Position numbers and translations under genes: made by a program
Part shown: positions 1-6,985 of the stretch, piece by piece
How positions within the stretch are numbered: the stretch's first letter is position 1
How the letters are laid out: every line of letters starts with the position of its first letter
Assembly: GCA_015494725.1 (NCBI GenBank)
Contig: WGAR01000157.1
Location: forward strand, 1 to 13,309
Reading direction: 5' to 3'
From: Thermodesulfobacteriaceae bacterium
GTDB taxonomy: Bacteria > Desulfobacterota > Thermodesulfobacteria > Thermodesulfobacteriales > Thermodesulfobacteriaceae
Length of the DNA: 13,309 nt
Notes under the pieces: model-generated
The model's input: the letters and a program-made list of their open reading frames with translations, nothing else
Database searches by the model: none
What the model was told of the DNA's origin: nothing

Positions 1-458
1 ATGAAGGGCCCTCCGTCTTTGGGCCAGCATTTAAGGATGGGAAGCCGGGTAAGGTCCACCTCGTCTCCCCGGAGGACGATCTCCTGGCAGGGGGCCTTTT
101 TTACCATCCTGGGGAACATATTTTTCAGGCGCGAAAGCTTAGGAACCAGTTTGAGCTTTTTAAAAAGCGAATCCGGGGCCTCCACCTGAAGAAAATCGCT
201 TATCTCCTGAGAAAGTTCCTCAAGGCTTTCCACGCCTAAGGCCAGACACATCCTCCGCAGGGAACCGAAGGCGTTGGTGAGGACCGGAAGTTCCGACCCC
301 TTGACCTTCTCGAAAAGGAGGGCCGGACCACCGGCCTTGACCACCCGGTCGGTGATCTCGGTGATCTCGAGTTCCGCGGAGACCGGTTCCCGGATGCGCA
401 AAAGCTCTCCCTCGGCCTCAAGCCTCTTTACGAATTCCTGAAGGTTGCGATAGGCCAT
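1..458 (-). CDS. UbiD-family decarboxylase, N-terminal part (cut by window edge)
   Basis: Translating the minus strand from the ATG at 458-456 gives an open frame of 152 residues that runs off the window start. It matches the UbiD family, prenylated-FMN-dependent decarboxylases. Members act on 4-hydroxy-3-polyprenylbenzoate in ubiquinone synthesis, or on related aromatic acids in menaquinone or aromatic degradation pathways. Visible family signatures are LEITEITDRVVKAGGPALLF near residues 30-49, PVLTNAFGS at 58-66, APCQE at 122-126 and LPILKCWPKDGGPF at 139-152. These line up with E. coli UbiD as I remember it. Full members are about 490-600 residues, so the cofactor and metal-binding residues lie outside the window. 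The start is 3 bases after the purF stop, with a GAGG Shine-Dalgarno inside the purF end, so the two genes are probably cotranscribed. The exact substrate cannot be assigned from this part; a menaquinone-related role is a guess for an anaerobe. Confidence 0.88.
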   Translation of the reverse strand, partial: MAYRNLQEFVKRLEAEGELLRIREPVSAELEITEITDRVVKAGGPALLFEKVKGSELPVLTNAFGSLRRMCLALGVESLEELSQEISDFLQVEAPDSLFKKLKLVPKLSRLKNMFPRMVKKAPCQEIVLRGDEVDLTRLPILKCWPKDGGPF

Positions 459-461
459 CTC

Positions 462-1835
462 TTACCTCTTCTCCAGGATGTCCTTGCGCAGGCCTCTTTC
501 CACCGGGACCGGATATTCCCCGGTGAAACAGGCCAGACAGAAACGCCCTCCATCGCCCCCGGCGGCGGCAATCAGCCCCTCCAGCGAGAGATAATGCAGA
601 CTGTCCAGTTCCAGATAACGTCGGATCTCCTCCACCGAATGCTTGGCGGCGATGAGCTCTCCGGGGGTGGGAAAATCTATGCCGTAAAAACAGGGATAAC
701 GGATGGGGGGACAGCTGATGAGCATATGCACCTCGTGGGCCCCGGCCTCCCGAATGGCCTTAACCCTAGTGCGACTGGTGGTCCCCCGCACCAGGGAATC
801 ATCCACCACCGCCACTTTTCGGCCATGCAATATCTCCCGCACCGGATTGAGCTTCACCCTCACCGAAAAGTCCCGCATCCCTGCGGAGGGCTGAATAAAA
901 GTTCTTCCCACGTAATGGTTGCGGATGACCCCCATCTCAAAGGGCAGCCCCGTGGCCCGGGCGTAGCCGATGGCCGCATAGTTCCCGGAATCCGGAAAGG
1001 GCATTACAAAATCCACCTCCAGAGGCTTCTCCCGGGCCAGACCTTCTCCCAGGCGTTTGCGGAAGACATATACGTTTTCTCCGAAGATGTAACTGTCGGG
1101 CCGGGCAAAATAAATAAACTCAAAGATACAATGGGCTTGTTTTTCCGCCTTAAGCCCTTCGTAGGAATGGAGCCCCTCTTCGTCGATGACCAGGATCTCT
1201 CCGGGTTCGATATCGCGCAGGTACTGGGCCTGGATGAGGTCCAGGGCGCAGGTCTCGGAGGCCACCACGTATCCGCCGTTGACCATCCCCAGACACAGGG
1301 GGCGGAATCCGTAAGGGTCCCGAAAGGCGATCAACCGATCCGGAAGGAGCAGGATCACCGAGTAGGCCCCGCGGATGAGTCCCATGGTCTCCCGGATGGC
1401 CTCCACGATGCCCTTACGGGCGGCCTTGGCCAGGAGATGGACGATGACCTCGCTGTCCATGGTGGTCTGGAAGATGGAACCCTGGGCCTCCAGTTCGCTG
1501 CGGATCTGATGGGCGTTTACCAGGTTGCCGTTATGGGCCAGGGCCAGGGTGCATCCGGCATGGGTCACACAGAAGGGCTGGGCGTTCTTGATGGTGGTGG
1601 ACCCGGTGGTGGAATAACGTACGTGCCCCACGGCGATGTGCCCGGGGAGCTTCACCAGGATGTCCTCGTCAAAGACCTCCGGTACCAGCCCCAGGGCCCT
1701 GTACTCCCGCACCTCTTTTCCGTCCGAGACCGCCATCCCCGCGCTTTCCTGCCCCCGGTGTTGCAGGGCGTAAAGACCGAAGTAGGTGAGTTTGGCCGCC
1801 TCCCGATGCCCGAAGACCCCGAAAATTCCGCACAT
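462..1835 (-). CDS. purF: Amidophosphoribosyltransferase (glutamine PRPP amidotransferase), iron-sulfur type
   Basis: PurF catalyses the first committed step of purine synthesis, converting PRPP and glutamine to 5-phosphoribosylamine in the cytoplasm. The 457-residue protein starts MCGIFGVFGH, so Cys2 becomes the N-terminal nucleophile of the class II glutaminase domain after Met removal. RYSTTG (73-78) and HNGN (101-104) are further glutaminase motifs. The phosphoribosyltransferase half carries the PRPP loop VVDDSLVRGTTS at 343-354. Cys236, Cys382, Cys433 and Cys436 (the last two in CLAC) match the four cysteines that bind the [4Fe-4S] cluster in the Bacillus subtilis type; the E. coli type lacks them. 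Length is normal and I see no break. The start follows a modest AAGGGG ribosome-binding site. It sits 57 bases after the metallophosphoesterase gene and 3 bases before the ubiD-family gene. It is a housekeeping gene beside the CIS cluster, with no evident role in it. Confidence 0.97.
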   Translation of the reverse strand: MCGIFGVFGHREAAKLTYFGLYALQHRGQESAGMAVSDGKEVREYRALGLVPEVFDEDILVKLPGHIAVGHVRYSTTGSTTIKNAQPFCVTHAGCTLALAHNGNLVNAHQIRSELEAQGSIFQTTMDSEVIVHLLAKAARKGIVEAIRETMGLIRGAYSVILLLPDRLIAFRDPYGFRPLCLGMVNGGYVVASETCALDLIQAQYLRDIEPGEILVIDEEGLHSYEGLKAEKQAHCIFEFIYFARPDSYIFGENVYVFRKRLGEGLAREKPLEVDFVMPFPDSGNYAAIGYARATGLPFEMGVIRNHYVGRTFIQPSAGMRDFSVRVKLNPVREILHGRKVAVVDDSLVRGTTSRTRVKAIREAGAHEVHMLISCPPIRYPCFYGIDFPTPGELIAAKHSVEEIRRYLELDSLHYLSLEGLIAAAGGDGGRFCLACFTGEYPVPVERGLRKDILEKR

Positions 1836-1892
1836 TTTGCCCGCCCCTTGGAGGTGTATTTTTTGTCGCGGGCTTATTTTACCACTTCGGGC
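1836..1892 (-). other. Spacer before purF, possible weak promoter
   Basis: This 57-base gap is the longest between genes in the window. On the minus strand it contains TAAAAT (1881-1876), a 5/6 match to a sigma70-type -10 element, but the hexamer about 16-17 bases upstream (TTCGCG) is a poor -35. AAGGGG just before the ATG is the likely purF ribosome-binding site. There is no U-tract terminator. A promoter for purF here is possible but weakly supported. Confidence 0.25.
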
Positions 1893-1907
1893 TTAAGCGC
1901 GAAGTAG
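1882..1907 (-). other. Hairpin across the metallophosphoesterase stop codon
   Basis: On the minus-strand transcript CUACUUCG (1907-1900) can pair with CGAAGUGG (1889-1882): eight pairs including one G-U. A C-C mismatch and two more G-C pairs inside are closed by UUAA. The stop codon at 1895-1893 lies within the loop region. What follows is UAAAAUAAG, not a U run, so this does not look like an intrinsic terminator. It could be a processing or stability element, or chance in GC-rich DNA. Confidence 0.3.
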
Positions 1908-3260
1908 CTGGCTGCGAATAAGCTGGCGAAGGCGTTCCTTCTCCTCCGGGGTGGCCGGTTTTTTCCTGCCCGGCGGGAGGATCTCCGCCAGGGCCTCCTT
2001 TTCGGGCCAGGGGATCTCCAGGGTCCGGATCCCCTCCCCGGAAAAGGCCACCACCAGGGGCCGGGAGCGGAGTAAATGGGAAACCCGATAGACGTCGGTG
2101 ACCCAGCCCCCGGTATTGAAACAGAAGATGGATCTTGAGGATCCGTCCTCCAGGCTAAACCGTCGTTTTTGGAAGGGGACATGGGTGTGTCCGAAGACCA
2201 GGGTATCCATCCCGGGGAAGTCCGGAAGACTCAGGCGCAGATACCTCCGGATGCGCTCCCGGGTCTTCTTTTCCTTGAGGATCTCGGGCTTATGGCGCAG
2301 GGAGGACCCGGAACGGGGTTTCCCCCGGGCCTGCTGTTCCAGAAGCTTTTTGATCCCCTTAACCAGGCCGTCCAGACACAGATCGCTGAACACCTCCTTG
2401 AAGGCCTCCCACCAGGGAAAGTGTATCTCCCGGTCCAGACGGTCGCGAAGGTCCTGAAGGATGGACTCGGTTATGGGCCCGGCTCCCCGTTCGTGCAGTT
2501 CGTCCCAGATCTTTTCCAGCAACACACTTAATTCCCCGGCCTGCCCCAGGGAATACCAGCCGAATTCAATGAAGGGCGCGTTGATCTGTTCCAGTTTGGC
2601 CAGGGTGATGGAGTTGAGGTGGGTTATTTCCCGGAGGGGTTTTTCAAGGAGATCGGTGAAGAGGGTCCAGGTTTCCTCGAAGAAGTGGCCGTGGGTAAGG
2701 AGGGCCGAGGCCTTTGCAGTGCGCAGATAGATATGGGGATAGGCCACCAGGAGATCCAGCTGGCGAGAGCGGGCCGCCTCCGGCAGCAGGTGGTAAAGGA
2801 AGGTTTCCCGGCCGTAAGGACGACTGATGTGGTGTTCCGGAAGATGGATTCCTTCGGAATCCAGATAGGGACAGAGCACGTAGTAATAGGGTTCCACCGG
2901 GCGGTCCTGACGCAGCTTGCAGAAGACCTGGGTCTCCTCCTGAAAGGCCACCCAGATATGGTGGTCGTGGTTGCCCGGGATATAGATGATTCCCTCGGAG
3001 ACCAGCCCCTGAAAGACCTCCAGGAAGGCCTTAAGCGCCGGAAAGGCACGACGTCTCCGGGCCAGGGAAAGGTCCAGAGCATCCCCCAGGAGGACCAGGT
3101 ACCGCACCTCGGAGAGGTCCAGGTGGGAAACCAGATACCCCCGCAGGGCCTCCAGATAGGGCCAATGGACACCCCGGGAGGGATCCAGATGCATGAGGAT
3201 ACTGTCCTCCTCCCCCAGGTGAAGATCCGAAAGGACCAGAGCCAGATAGGTGGTGCCCAT
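1893..3260 (-). CDS. Calcineurin-like metallophosphoesterase downstream of the CIS cluster
   Basis: This 455-residue protein has the full metal-binding motif set of the calcineurin-like phosphoesterase superfamily: SDLHLG (11-16), LLGDALD (57-63), GNHDHH (96-101), LTHGHF (188-193) and GHTH (357-360). It should therefore bind two metal ions and hydrolyse a phosphoester; the substrate cannot be read from sequence. About 165 residues separate His190 from GHTH, a largely helical, charged insertion with several Trp and Phe residues. After GHTH come a beta-rich end and a charged Glu/Lys/Arg tail. I see no signal peptide or clear membrane helix. The ATG at 3260 follows a strong GGAGGTAAACC site and lies 14 bases after the last CIS gene, so it is probably cotranscribed. 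It could be an LpxH-like or nucleotide or lipid phosphoesterase, or an accessory CIS factor. The enzyme family is secure; the role is not. Confidence 0.85.
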   Translation of the reverse strand: MGTTYLALVLSDLHLGEEDSILMHLDPSRGVHWPYLEALRGYLVSHLDLSEVRYLVLLGDALDLSLARRRRAFPALKAFLEVFQGLVSEGIIYIPGNHDHHIWVAFQEETQVFCKLRQDRPVEPYYYVLCPYLDSEGIHLPEHHISRPYGRETFLYHLLPEAARSRQLDLLVAYPHIYLRTAKASALLTHGHFFEETWTLFTDLLEKPLREITHLNSITLAKLEQINAPFIEFGWYSLGQAGELSVLLEKIWDELHERGAGPITESILQDLRDRLDREIHFPWWEAFKEVFSDLCLDGLVKGIKKLLEQQARGKPRSGSSLRHKPEILKEKKTRERIRRYLRLSLPDFPGMDTLVFGHTHVPFQKRRFSLEDGSSRSIFCFNTGGWVTDVYRVSHLLRSRPLVVAFSGEGIRTLEIPWPEKEALAEILPPGRKKPATPEEKERLRQLIRSQLLRA

Positions 3261-3274
3261 GGTTTACCTCCTTT

Positions 3275-4579
3275 TTACCGGGTTTCGCTTAAAAAGATGA
3301 TCCGGAAGCGAAGGCCCTTAAATTTATCCAGGAACATTCGGGCCAGATCGGGTTCCTCCTTTTGGAAACCCTCCCAGTCGAAACGGAAGCGGGCCCGTCC
3401 CCGGAAGGGATCTATGAATTCCAGGGCGAGGTAGGGGACCAGGGTGCCATCGAAGGCCGGATAGAAGAGGATATGGGTGTAGGCGGGAAGGTCCCGCAGG
3501 GGTTGATTCAGGGGTAGCCCGGGGTCCACCCGGAGGTCCACCCCCAGATTCCGGGTCCGGTTCCGGGCTTCCTCGAGGGTGATCTCCGGGGAGAGGGCCC
3601 GCAGGCCCCGAAGATGGGTTACGATGGGAGACCGCAGGAGTAGGGCCGAACGCAGAGGAGGCGCCACAGGAGCCCCTGGCGGAGGAGGCCCTTCCTCCCC
3701 CGGCCCTGGCGGGCCCGAAGGAGCCCGGAAAAAATCCCGCACCGGATAGGAGGCTATCATCAGGTCCCCCCGCTCCATAGCCTCCCGGTGTTCTTCCGCC
3801 ACCCTCCGGGGCTCTTTGGGAGAAACCTCGTATTTTAGGGGAAGATAGCAGAGAATCTGGGTAAGGGGCAATTCCCGAAATCCGTAATCCAGTTCCACGG
3901 GATTCTTCTCCGGGGAAGAGAGGAAGCTGAGTTCTCGTCGTTTTATCCGGGGCAGGGCCTGTAACTCCTGTTCCACCCGGCGCAGGCCTCCGCTAAGCCC
4001 CAGCAGGGAGCGAAGGATCTCGCGCAAGCCAAGGAGTCTTTCCGAGGGTAGTTCCGCCCGGGGTAGGAGGAGCTGAGGGGTGGAACGCAGAAGATAGCGG
4101 TCTTCCTGAAGATGCAGGTGGGCTAGGATTATTCCTCCGGGAAGGGAGGTCCCGGCCTGGATGCGGAATTCCTCCCGTATCCGGTTGGGTTGACACTCCT
4201 TGGGATCGCACACGCTCACCGTGGGTTCCCGGGGGCATTCCTGGTAGAAGATCCCCAGCATCAGCTCCGGAGCCCGGTTTTTCGGTTCCACGCGCACCCG
4301 TTTTTCCTGGGGCACAAAGATGAGTCGCCCCTCGGGATCAATGGCCAGTCCCGGAGTCAGGGTAAAAAGCAGGTGATCGCCCCGATCCTCAAGATCCCGG
4401 ACCTCCAGGCCGGAAACGATCCCCGGCCCCAGGAGCGTGGCGTTGATCAGGGCCTCCCGGGCCAGGAGATAGTCCTGCTCTAGGTTGAAATCCTCGGCGG
4501 TAAGAAGTTTACCAAAAAAATAGGTGTTCCTTTCCAGCCCCAGCGAAAACCTGCGGACAACCTTTTGGGGTAAGGACAT
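3275..4579 (-). CDS. Conserved CIS/tail-cluster protein with YFFGKLL motif
   Basis: The protein has 434 residues. Its N-terminal module resembles, from memory, a family that recurs in extracellular CIS and phage-tail-like clusters: RNTYFFGKLLTAEDFNLEQ at 17-35, GPGIVSGLEV at 51-60 and TPGLAIDPEGRLI at 75-87. Cys115, Cys124 and Cys129 sit just before PNRIREEF, a region that is often Cys/Pro-rich in the family. A Pro/Gly-rich linker at about 287-308 separates this from a C-terminal domain (about 309-434) that I do not recognise. No signal peptide or membrane segment is seen. It begins with ATG after a strong AGGAGG site, 25 bases after the tail-I fusion gene, and is the last structural-looking gene of the cluster. 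That is roughly where Afp has its fibre gene, so it may be a baseplate-peripheral or receptor-facing protein. Membership of the cluster is well supported; the function is inference. Confidence 0.65.
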   Translation of the reverse strand: MSLPQKVVRRFSLGLERNTYFFGKLLTAEDFNLEQDYLLAREALINATLLGPGIVSGLEVRDLEDRGDHLLFTLTPGLAIDPEGRLIFVPQEKRVRVEPKNRAPELMLGIFYQECPREPTVSVCDPKECQPNRIREEFRIQAGTSLPGGIILAHLHLQEDRYLLRSTPQLLLPRAELPSERLLGLREILRSLLGLSGGLRRVEQELQALPRIKRRELSFLSSPEKNPVELDYGFRELPLTQILCYLPLKYEVSPKEPRRVAEEHREAMERGDLMIASYPVRDFFRAPSGPPGPGEEGPPPPGAPVAPPLRSALLLRSPIVTHLRGLRALSPEITLEEARNRTRNLGVDLRVDPGLPLNQPLRDLPAYTHILFYPAFDGTLVPYLALEFIDPFRGRARFRFDWEGFQKEEPDLARMFLDKFKGLRFRIIFLSETR

Positions 4580-4604
4580 GGTTTCCTCCTTCTAACAGGT
4601 ATTT

Positions 4605-6164
4605 TTAAATACGGGCCCCTCGTCCGAGCGTAGCCCGCAGATCCAAACGCCCGCAGAGACCCCTCTCCGCAAGTCGTGAATCCTGCCCCAGGCGACTTTG
4701 TCCTATCACCAGTTCCGCCCGGGCGAGAACGGTGTTGAGCCCCAGGGCCAGGGGTTCTCCCAGCACCAGGCGCCGTTTGAGGGGCCAGACCCGTCCCTCC
4801 GTTCCCAGAGGGGTCCATTGGGGGACCATCTCCCGTACCAAGGCGATCCTTTCCGGGGGCACCTCCGGGCTCAGGAATACCAGGAAGAGGTTTCCCTGCC
4901 GGCCGAAAAGACGCGAAAAAGGGCCTCCTTCCCTTTCCGTTTTGCTCCAGCCGATGGCCTCGTGCAGGAAGGCCCTGGAGCCCACGCACCGCCTCAGGAC
5001 CTCCCGCATTCCGTACACACTGCCCCGGTAACGATAAAGCTCCGGAAGGGCCTTTAGCCAGTTTCGAAGCTCCTTTCCCGCAAGCCCCTTTTCCGTAAAC
5101 CCCAGTATCTGCGCGGGAAATCGGAGTTCCTCCTGATCTCCCTCTCCGGAAAGACTCTGGAAGAGGAGGTCTTTGGAAAGGAGAATCCCATCGTGGAGCA
5201 GACGGAAGGCCGTAAGGAGCGGCAGGAGCAGTTCCTCGGCCTTCTCCCGATAGACCGGGGGAACCAGTTCCAGAAGATCCACGGCCGCGGGAACCGCCAG
5301 TACCCCGGCCAGGACGGTTTCTTCACCGAAGAGTTCCACCTCCACCCGGAGGTCCGTTTGGGTGGAAGGTATCCGGGCCAGGCGTCCGGCGCGTTTGGTC
5401 TGCGGAAAGATGATCCGGAAGGATCCCTTCCCGGCCAGGAAGAGCAATCCTTCGCTATAGTCCCCGGGGAGGAGAAAGGAGATCCGGGCCCCTTCCGCCG
5501 GAGGGGTCCGGGTGATCCGCTGTCCGGCCAGCAACGTCCCCTCGGACTCCAGAAACCAGGGGCCTCCCCGGCCGGGCAGGAAAAAGGCCCGGGGGCGGGG
5601 ACGATCCAGAGGAAGCCGACTCCTGCCCCGGATGAGGTTGGCCCCGTCGAACCAGTAAAGGAATCCCCGGGCCTTGAGGGCCCGATAGGAAGGCGAGACC
5701 CGTACCCGGGTTACCTTCCTCCCGGAGAGGGTATATACCCATACTTCGTGCGAGGAGGTTAAGACGTAAAGACGTTTCCGGCGCACCGTGGCGGAGAGCA
5801 CGGCCTGACCCGGCCCCCGGAAACGGTGTAATTCCCGGAGTTGAGGGGAGGAAAGGAGCCGTATTCGGTCCTGTCCCACCAGAAACAGTCCCCCGGAAAA
5901 GGCGGCCAGGGCCTCGGCCCGGGTGGAGAGAAGTACCCGTAAACCTTCCTCCGCCACCAGGAGCCTCCCGTCCTCAAGGAGAACCAGAAGCTGGTCGCAG
6001 AGGGTCCTTTCTGCGGAAAGGATCTTTCCGGGGAAAGACCATCTTTTTAAGGGGTGAAGGGCCAGCCGCTCTTCCTTTTTCAGCCTCAATCCCTCCGGGG
6101 TAAGTTCCAGAGTTTCCGGGAACCGGAGTTCCGCTGCCCGACGAAAGAAGACCTTTAAGGACAA
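4605..6164 (-). CDS. Baseplate tail protein I-like, with N-terminal propeller-like repeats
   Basis: This 519-residue protein looks like a fusion. Residues about 54-262 hold six short beta-rich units of similar shape, for example LLVLLEDGRLLV, GLFLVGQDRIRLL, RLYVLTSSHEVWVY, GFLYWFDGANLI, GPWFLESEGTLL and GLLFLAGKGSFRII, suggesting a six-bladed beta-propeller. Residues about 292-450 resemble phage P2 gpI-type tail proteins: ELVPPVYREKAEELLLPLL, then KALPELYRYRGSVYGMREVL, the usual 'YRxRGT-x-G' helix region. The end (LGEPLALGLNTVL) resembles the tails of such proteins in CIS clusters. In phage and CIS particles tail protein I is a baseplate wedge component next to J. The start is a TTG at 6164-6162, chosen for the AAAAGGAGG site seven bases upstream; it overlaps the preceding gene by 10 bases. 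Domain assignment is from motif reading; the propeller is a structural inference. Confidence 0.75.
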   Translation of the reverse strand: MSLKVFFRRAAELRFPETLELTPEGLRLKKEERLALHPLKRWSFPGKILSAERTLCDQLLVLLEDGRLLVAEEGLRVLLSTRAEALAAFSGGLFLVGQDRIRLLSSPQLRELHRFRGPGQAVLSATVRRKRLYVLTSSHEVWVYTLSGRKVTRVRVSPSYRALKARGFLYWFDGANLIRGRSRLPLDRPRPRAFFLPGRGGPWFLESEGTLLAGQRITRTPPAEGARISFLLPGDYSEGLLFLAGKGSFRIIFPQTKRAGRLARIPSTQTDLRVEVELFGEETVLAGVLAVPAAVDLLELVPPVYREKAEELLLPLLTAFRLLHDGILLSKDLLFQSLSGEGDQEELRFPAQILGFTEKGLAGKELRNWLKALPELYRYRGSVYGMREVLRRCVGSRAFLHEAIGWSKTEREGGPFSRLFGRQGNLFLVFLSPEVPPERIALVREMVPQWTPLGTEGRVWPLKRRLVLGEPLALGLNTVLARAELVIGQSRLGQDSRLAERGLCGRLDLRATLGRGARI

Positions 6165-6985
6165 GGGAAAACCTCCTTTTCTTCCAGATAGAGAGAGATT
6201 TCCAGGAGCTCCGGAAAGCGTTCCTCTCCGGGGAGGATCTTCTCTCCGTCGAATCGTCCCGGAGGATAGACCTGAACCGAGAGGTCCGCTAGGCCCTCCA
6301 CCCCCGGGGTCTTTTCCAGACAGGCGTAGATCTCCGAAAGATAAAGGGGGCGGCCCGGGGGATAACCCTTTCCCTCCAGCCCCTCAAGAGGAGAAAGATA
6401 CCGGCAGAGGGCCCTCGCCAGCCTTTGACGCAACCCTTCCCTGGAATATCCCGGGAGGGGATAAAGCCGGGTCTCCAGAGAAAAGAACGTCTTTTGCGGG
6501 GGCTCAAGCCGGATCTCCAGGGTCAGGGGACGAAGTTCCAGTTCCTGGATCTCTTTTTCCAGCCGGCGCAGTTTTTCCGGAGGAAAAGGAGAGGAGGAGA
6601 TCACCGTAGCCCGTACCACCCGGGCCCGGAGATCCGGATGGAGATAGACTTTTTCAAAAGGCCCGGATTCCAGGAGGATCCGCTCGAGGTCTTCGGCGGT
6701 AACCGCGGCCCCGCAGGAAAGATGCTTCCGCCACCAGGAGGCCAGGGATTCCTCCGAGGAGGTCCCCAGAAGACGTCGGTAGGCCTCTATCTCCTCCTCA
6801 TCCAGAAAATCCAGTTGCCAGTAGAGGACATCCAAGAGAAAAAGCAGGACCTCCAGGGTTACCACCCCGGGATCAGCCGGGTTGTAATTGGTCCATTCCC
6901 GGGTGAGACCGGGGAGTTCGGCCAGGGCGCGTTCCCAGAGGGCCTGGAAACGTCCCCGGTCCAGGCTGGGGATCCGGATCTTCAT
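6155..6985 (-). CDS. Baseplate J-like wedge protein (Afp12-like, short)
   Basis: This 276-residue protein carries the hallmark WTNYNPADPGVVTLEVL at 31-47, followed by a hydrophobic helix (LLFLLDVLYWQLDFL). It corresponds to the DHN-x-HDPGIT-LE signature near the N-terminus of Afp12 and other J-like baseplate proteins of extracellular CIS. The rest has helix-strand segments and LARALCRYLSPLEG near 190-203, which resembles the end of J domains. It is much shorter than Afp12 as I remember it, so it may be a reduced form lacking inserted domains. Its ATG overlaps the TGA of the Afp11-like gene (ATGA) and has an AAGGAG site inside that gene. By homology it pairs with the larger J protein to build the baseplate wedge ring around the spike. 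I see no frameshift, and the next gene starts at its end. Confidence 0.75.
   Translation of the reverse strand: MKIRIPSLDRGRFQALWERALAELPGLTREWTNYNPADPGVVTLEVLLFLLDVLYWQLDFLDEEEIEAYRRLLGTSSEESLASWWRKHLSCGAAVTAEDLERILLESGPFEKVYLHPDLRARVVRATVISSSPFPPEKLRRLEKEIQELELRPLTLEIRLEPPQKTFFSLETRLYPLPGYSREGLRQRLARALCRYLSPLEGLEGKGYPPGRPLYLSEIYACLEKTPGVEGLADLSVQVYPPGRFDGEKILPGEERFPELLEISLYLEEKEVFPCP

Noticed and set aside
594..1907. A 437-codon open frame on the plus strand over purF
   Set aside because: It is antisense to a clear purF with intact catalytic and Fe-S residues, has no recognisable motif and reflects GC-rich codon bias.
1882..1907. Intrinsic terminator after the metallophosphoesterase gene
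   Set aside because: The stem is plausible but no U run follows on the minus-strand transcript, and none follows on the plus strand.
2619..3434. A 271-codon plus-strand open frame over the metallophosphoesterase
   Set aside because: It is antisense to a gene with a complete motif set, crosses into the next gene, and its product resembles no family I know.
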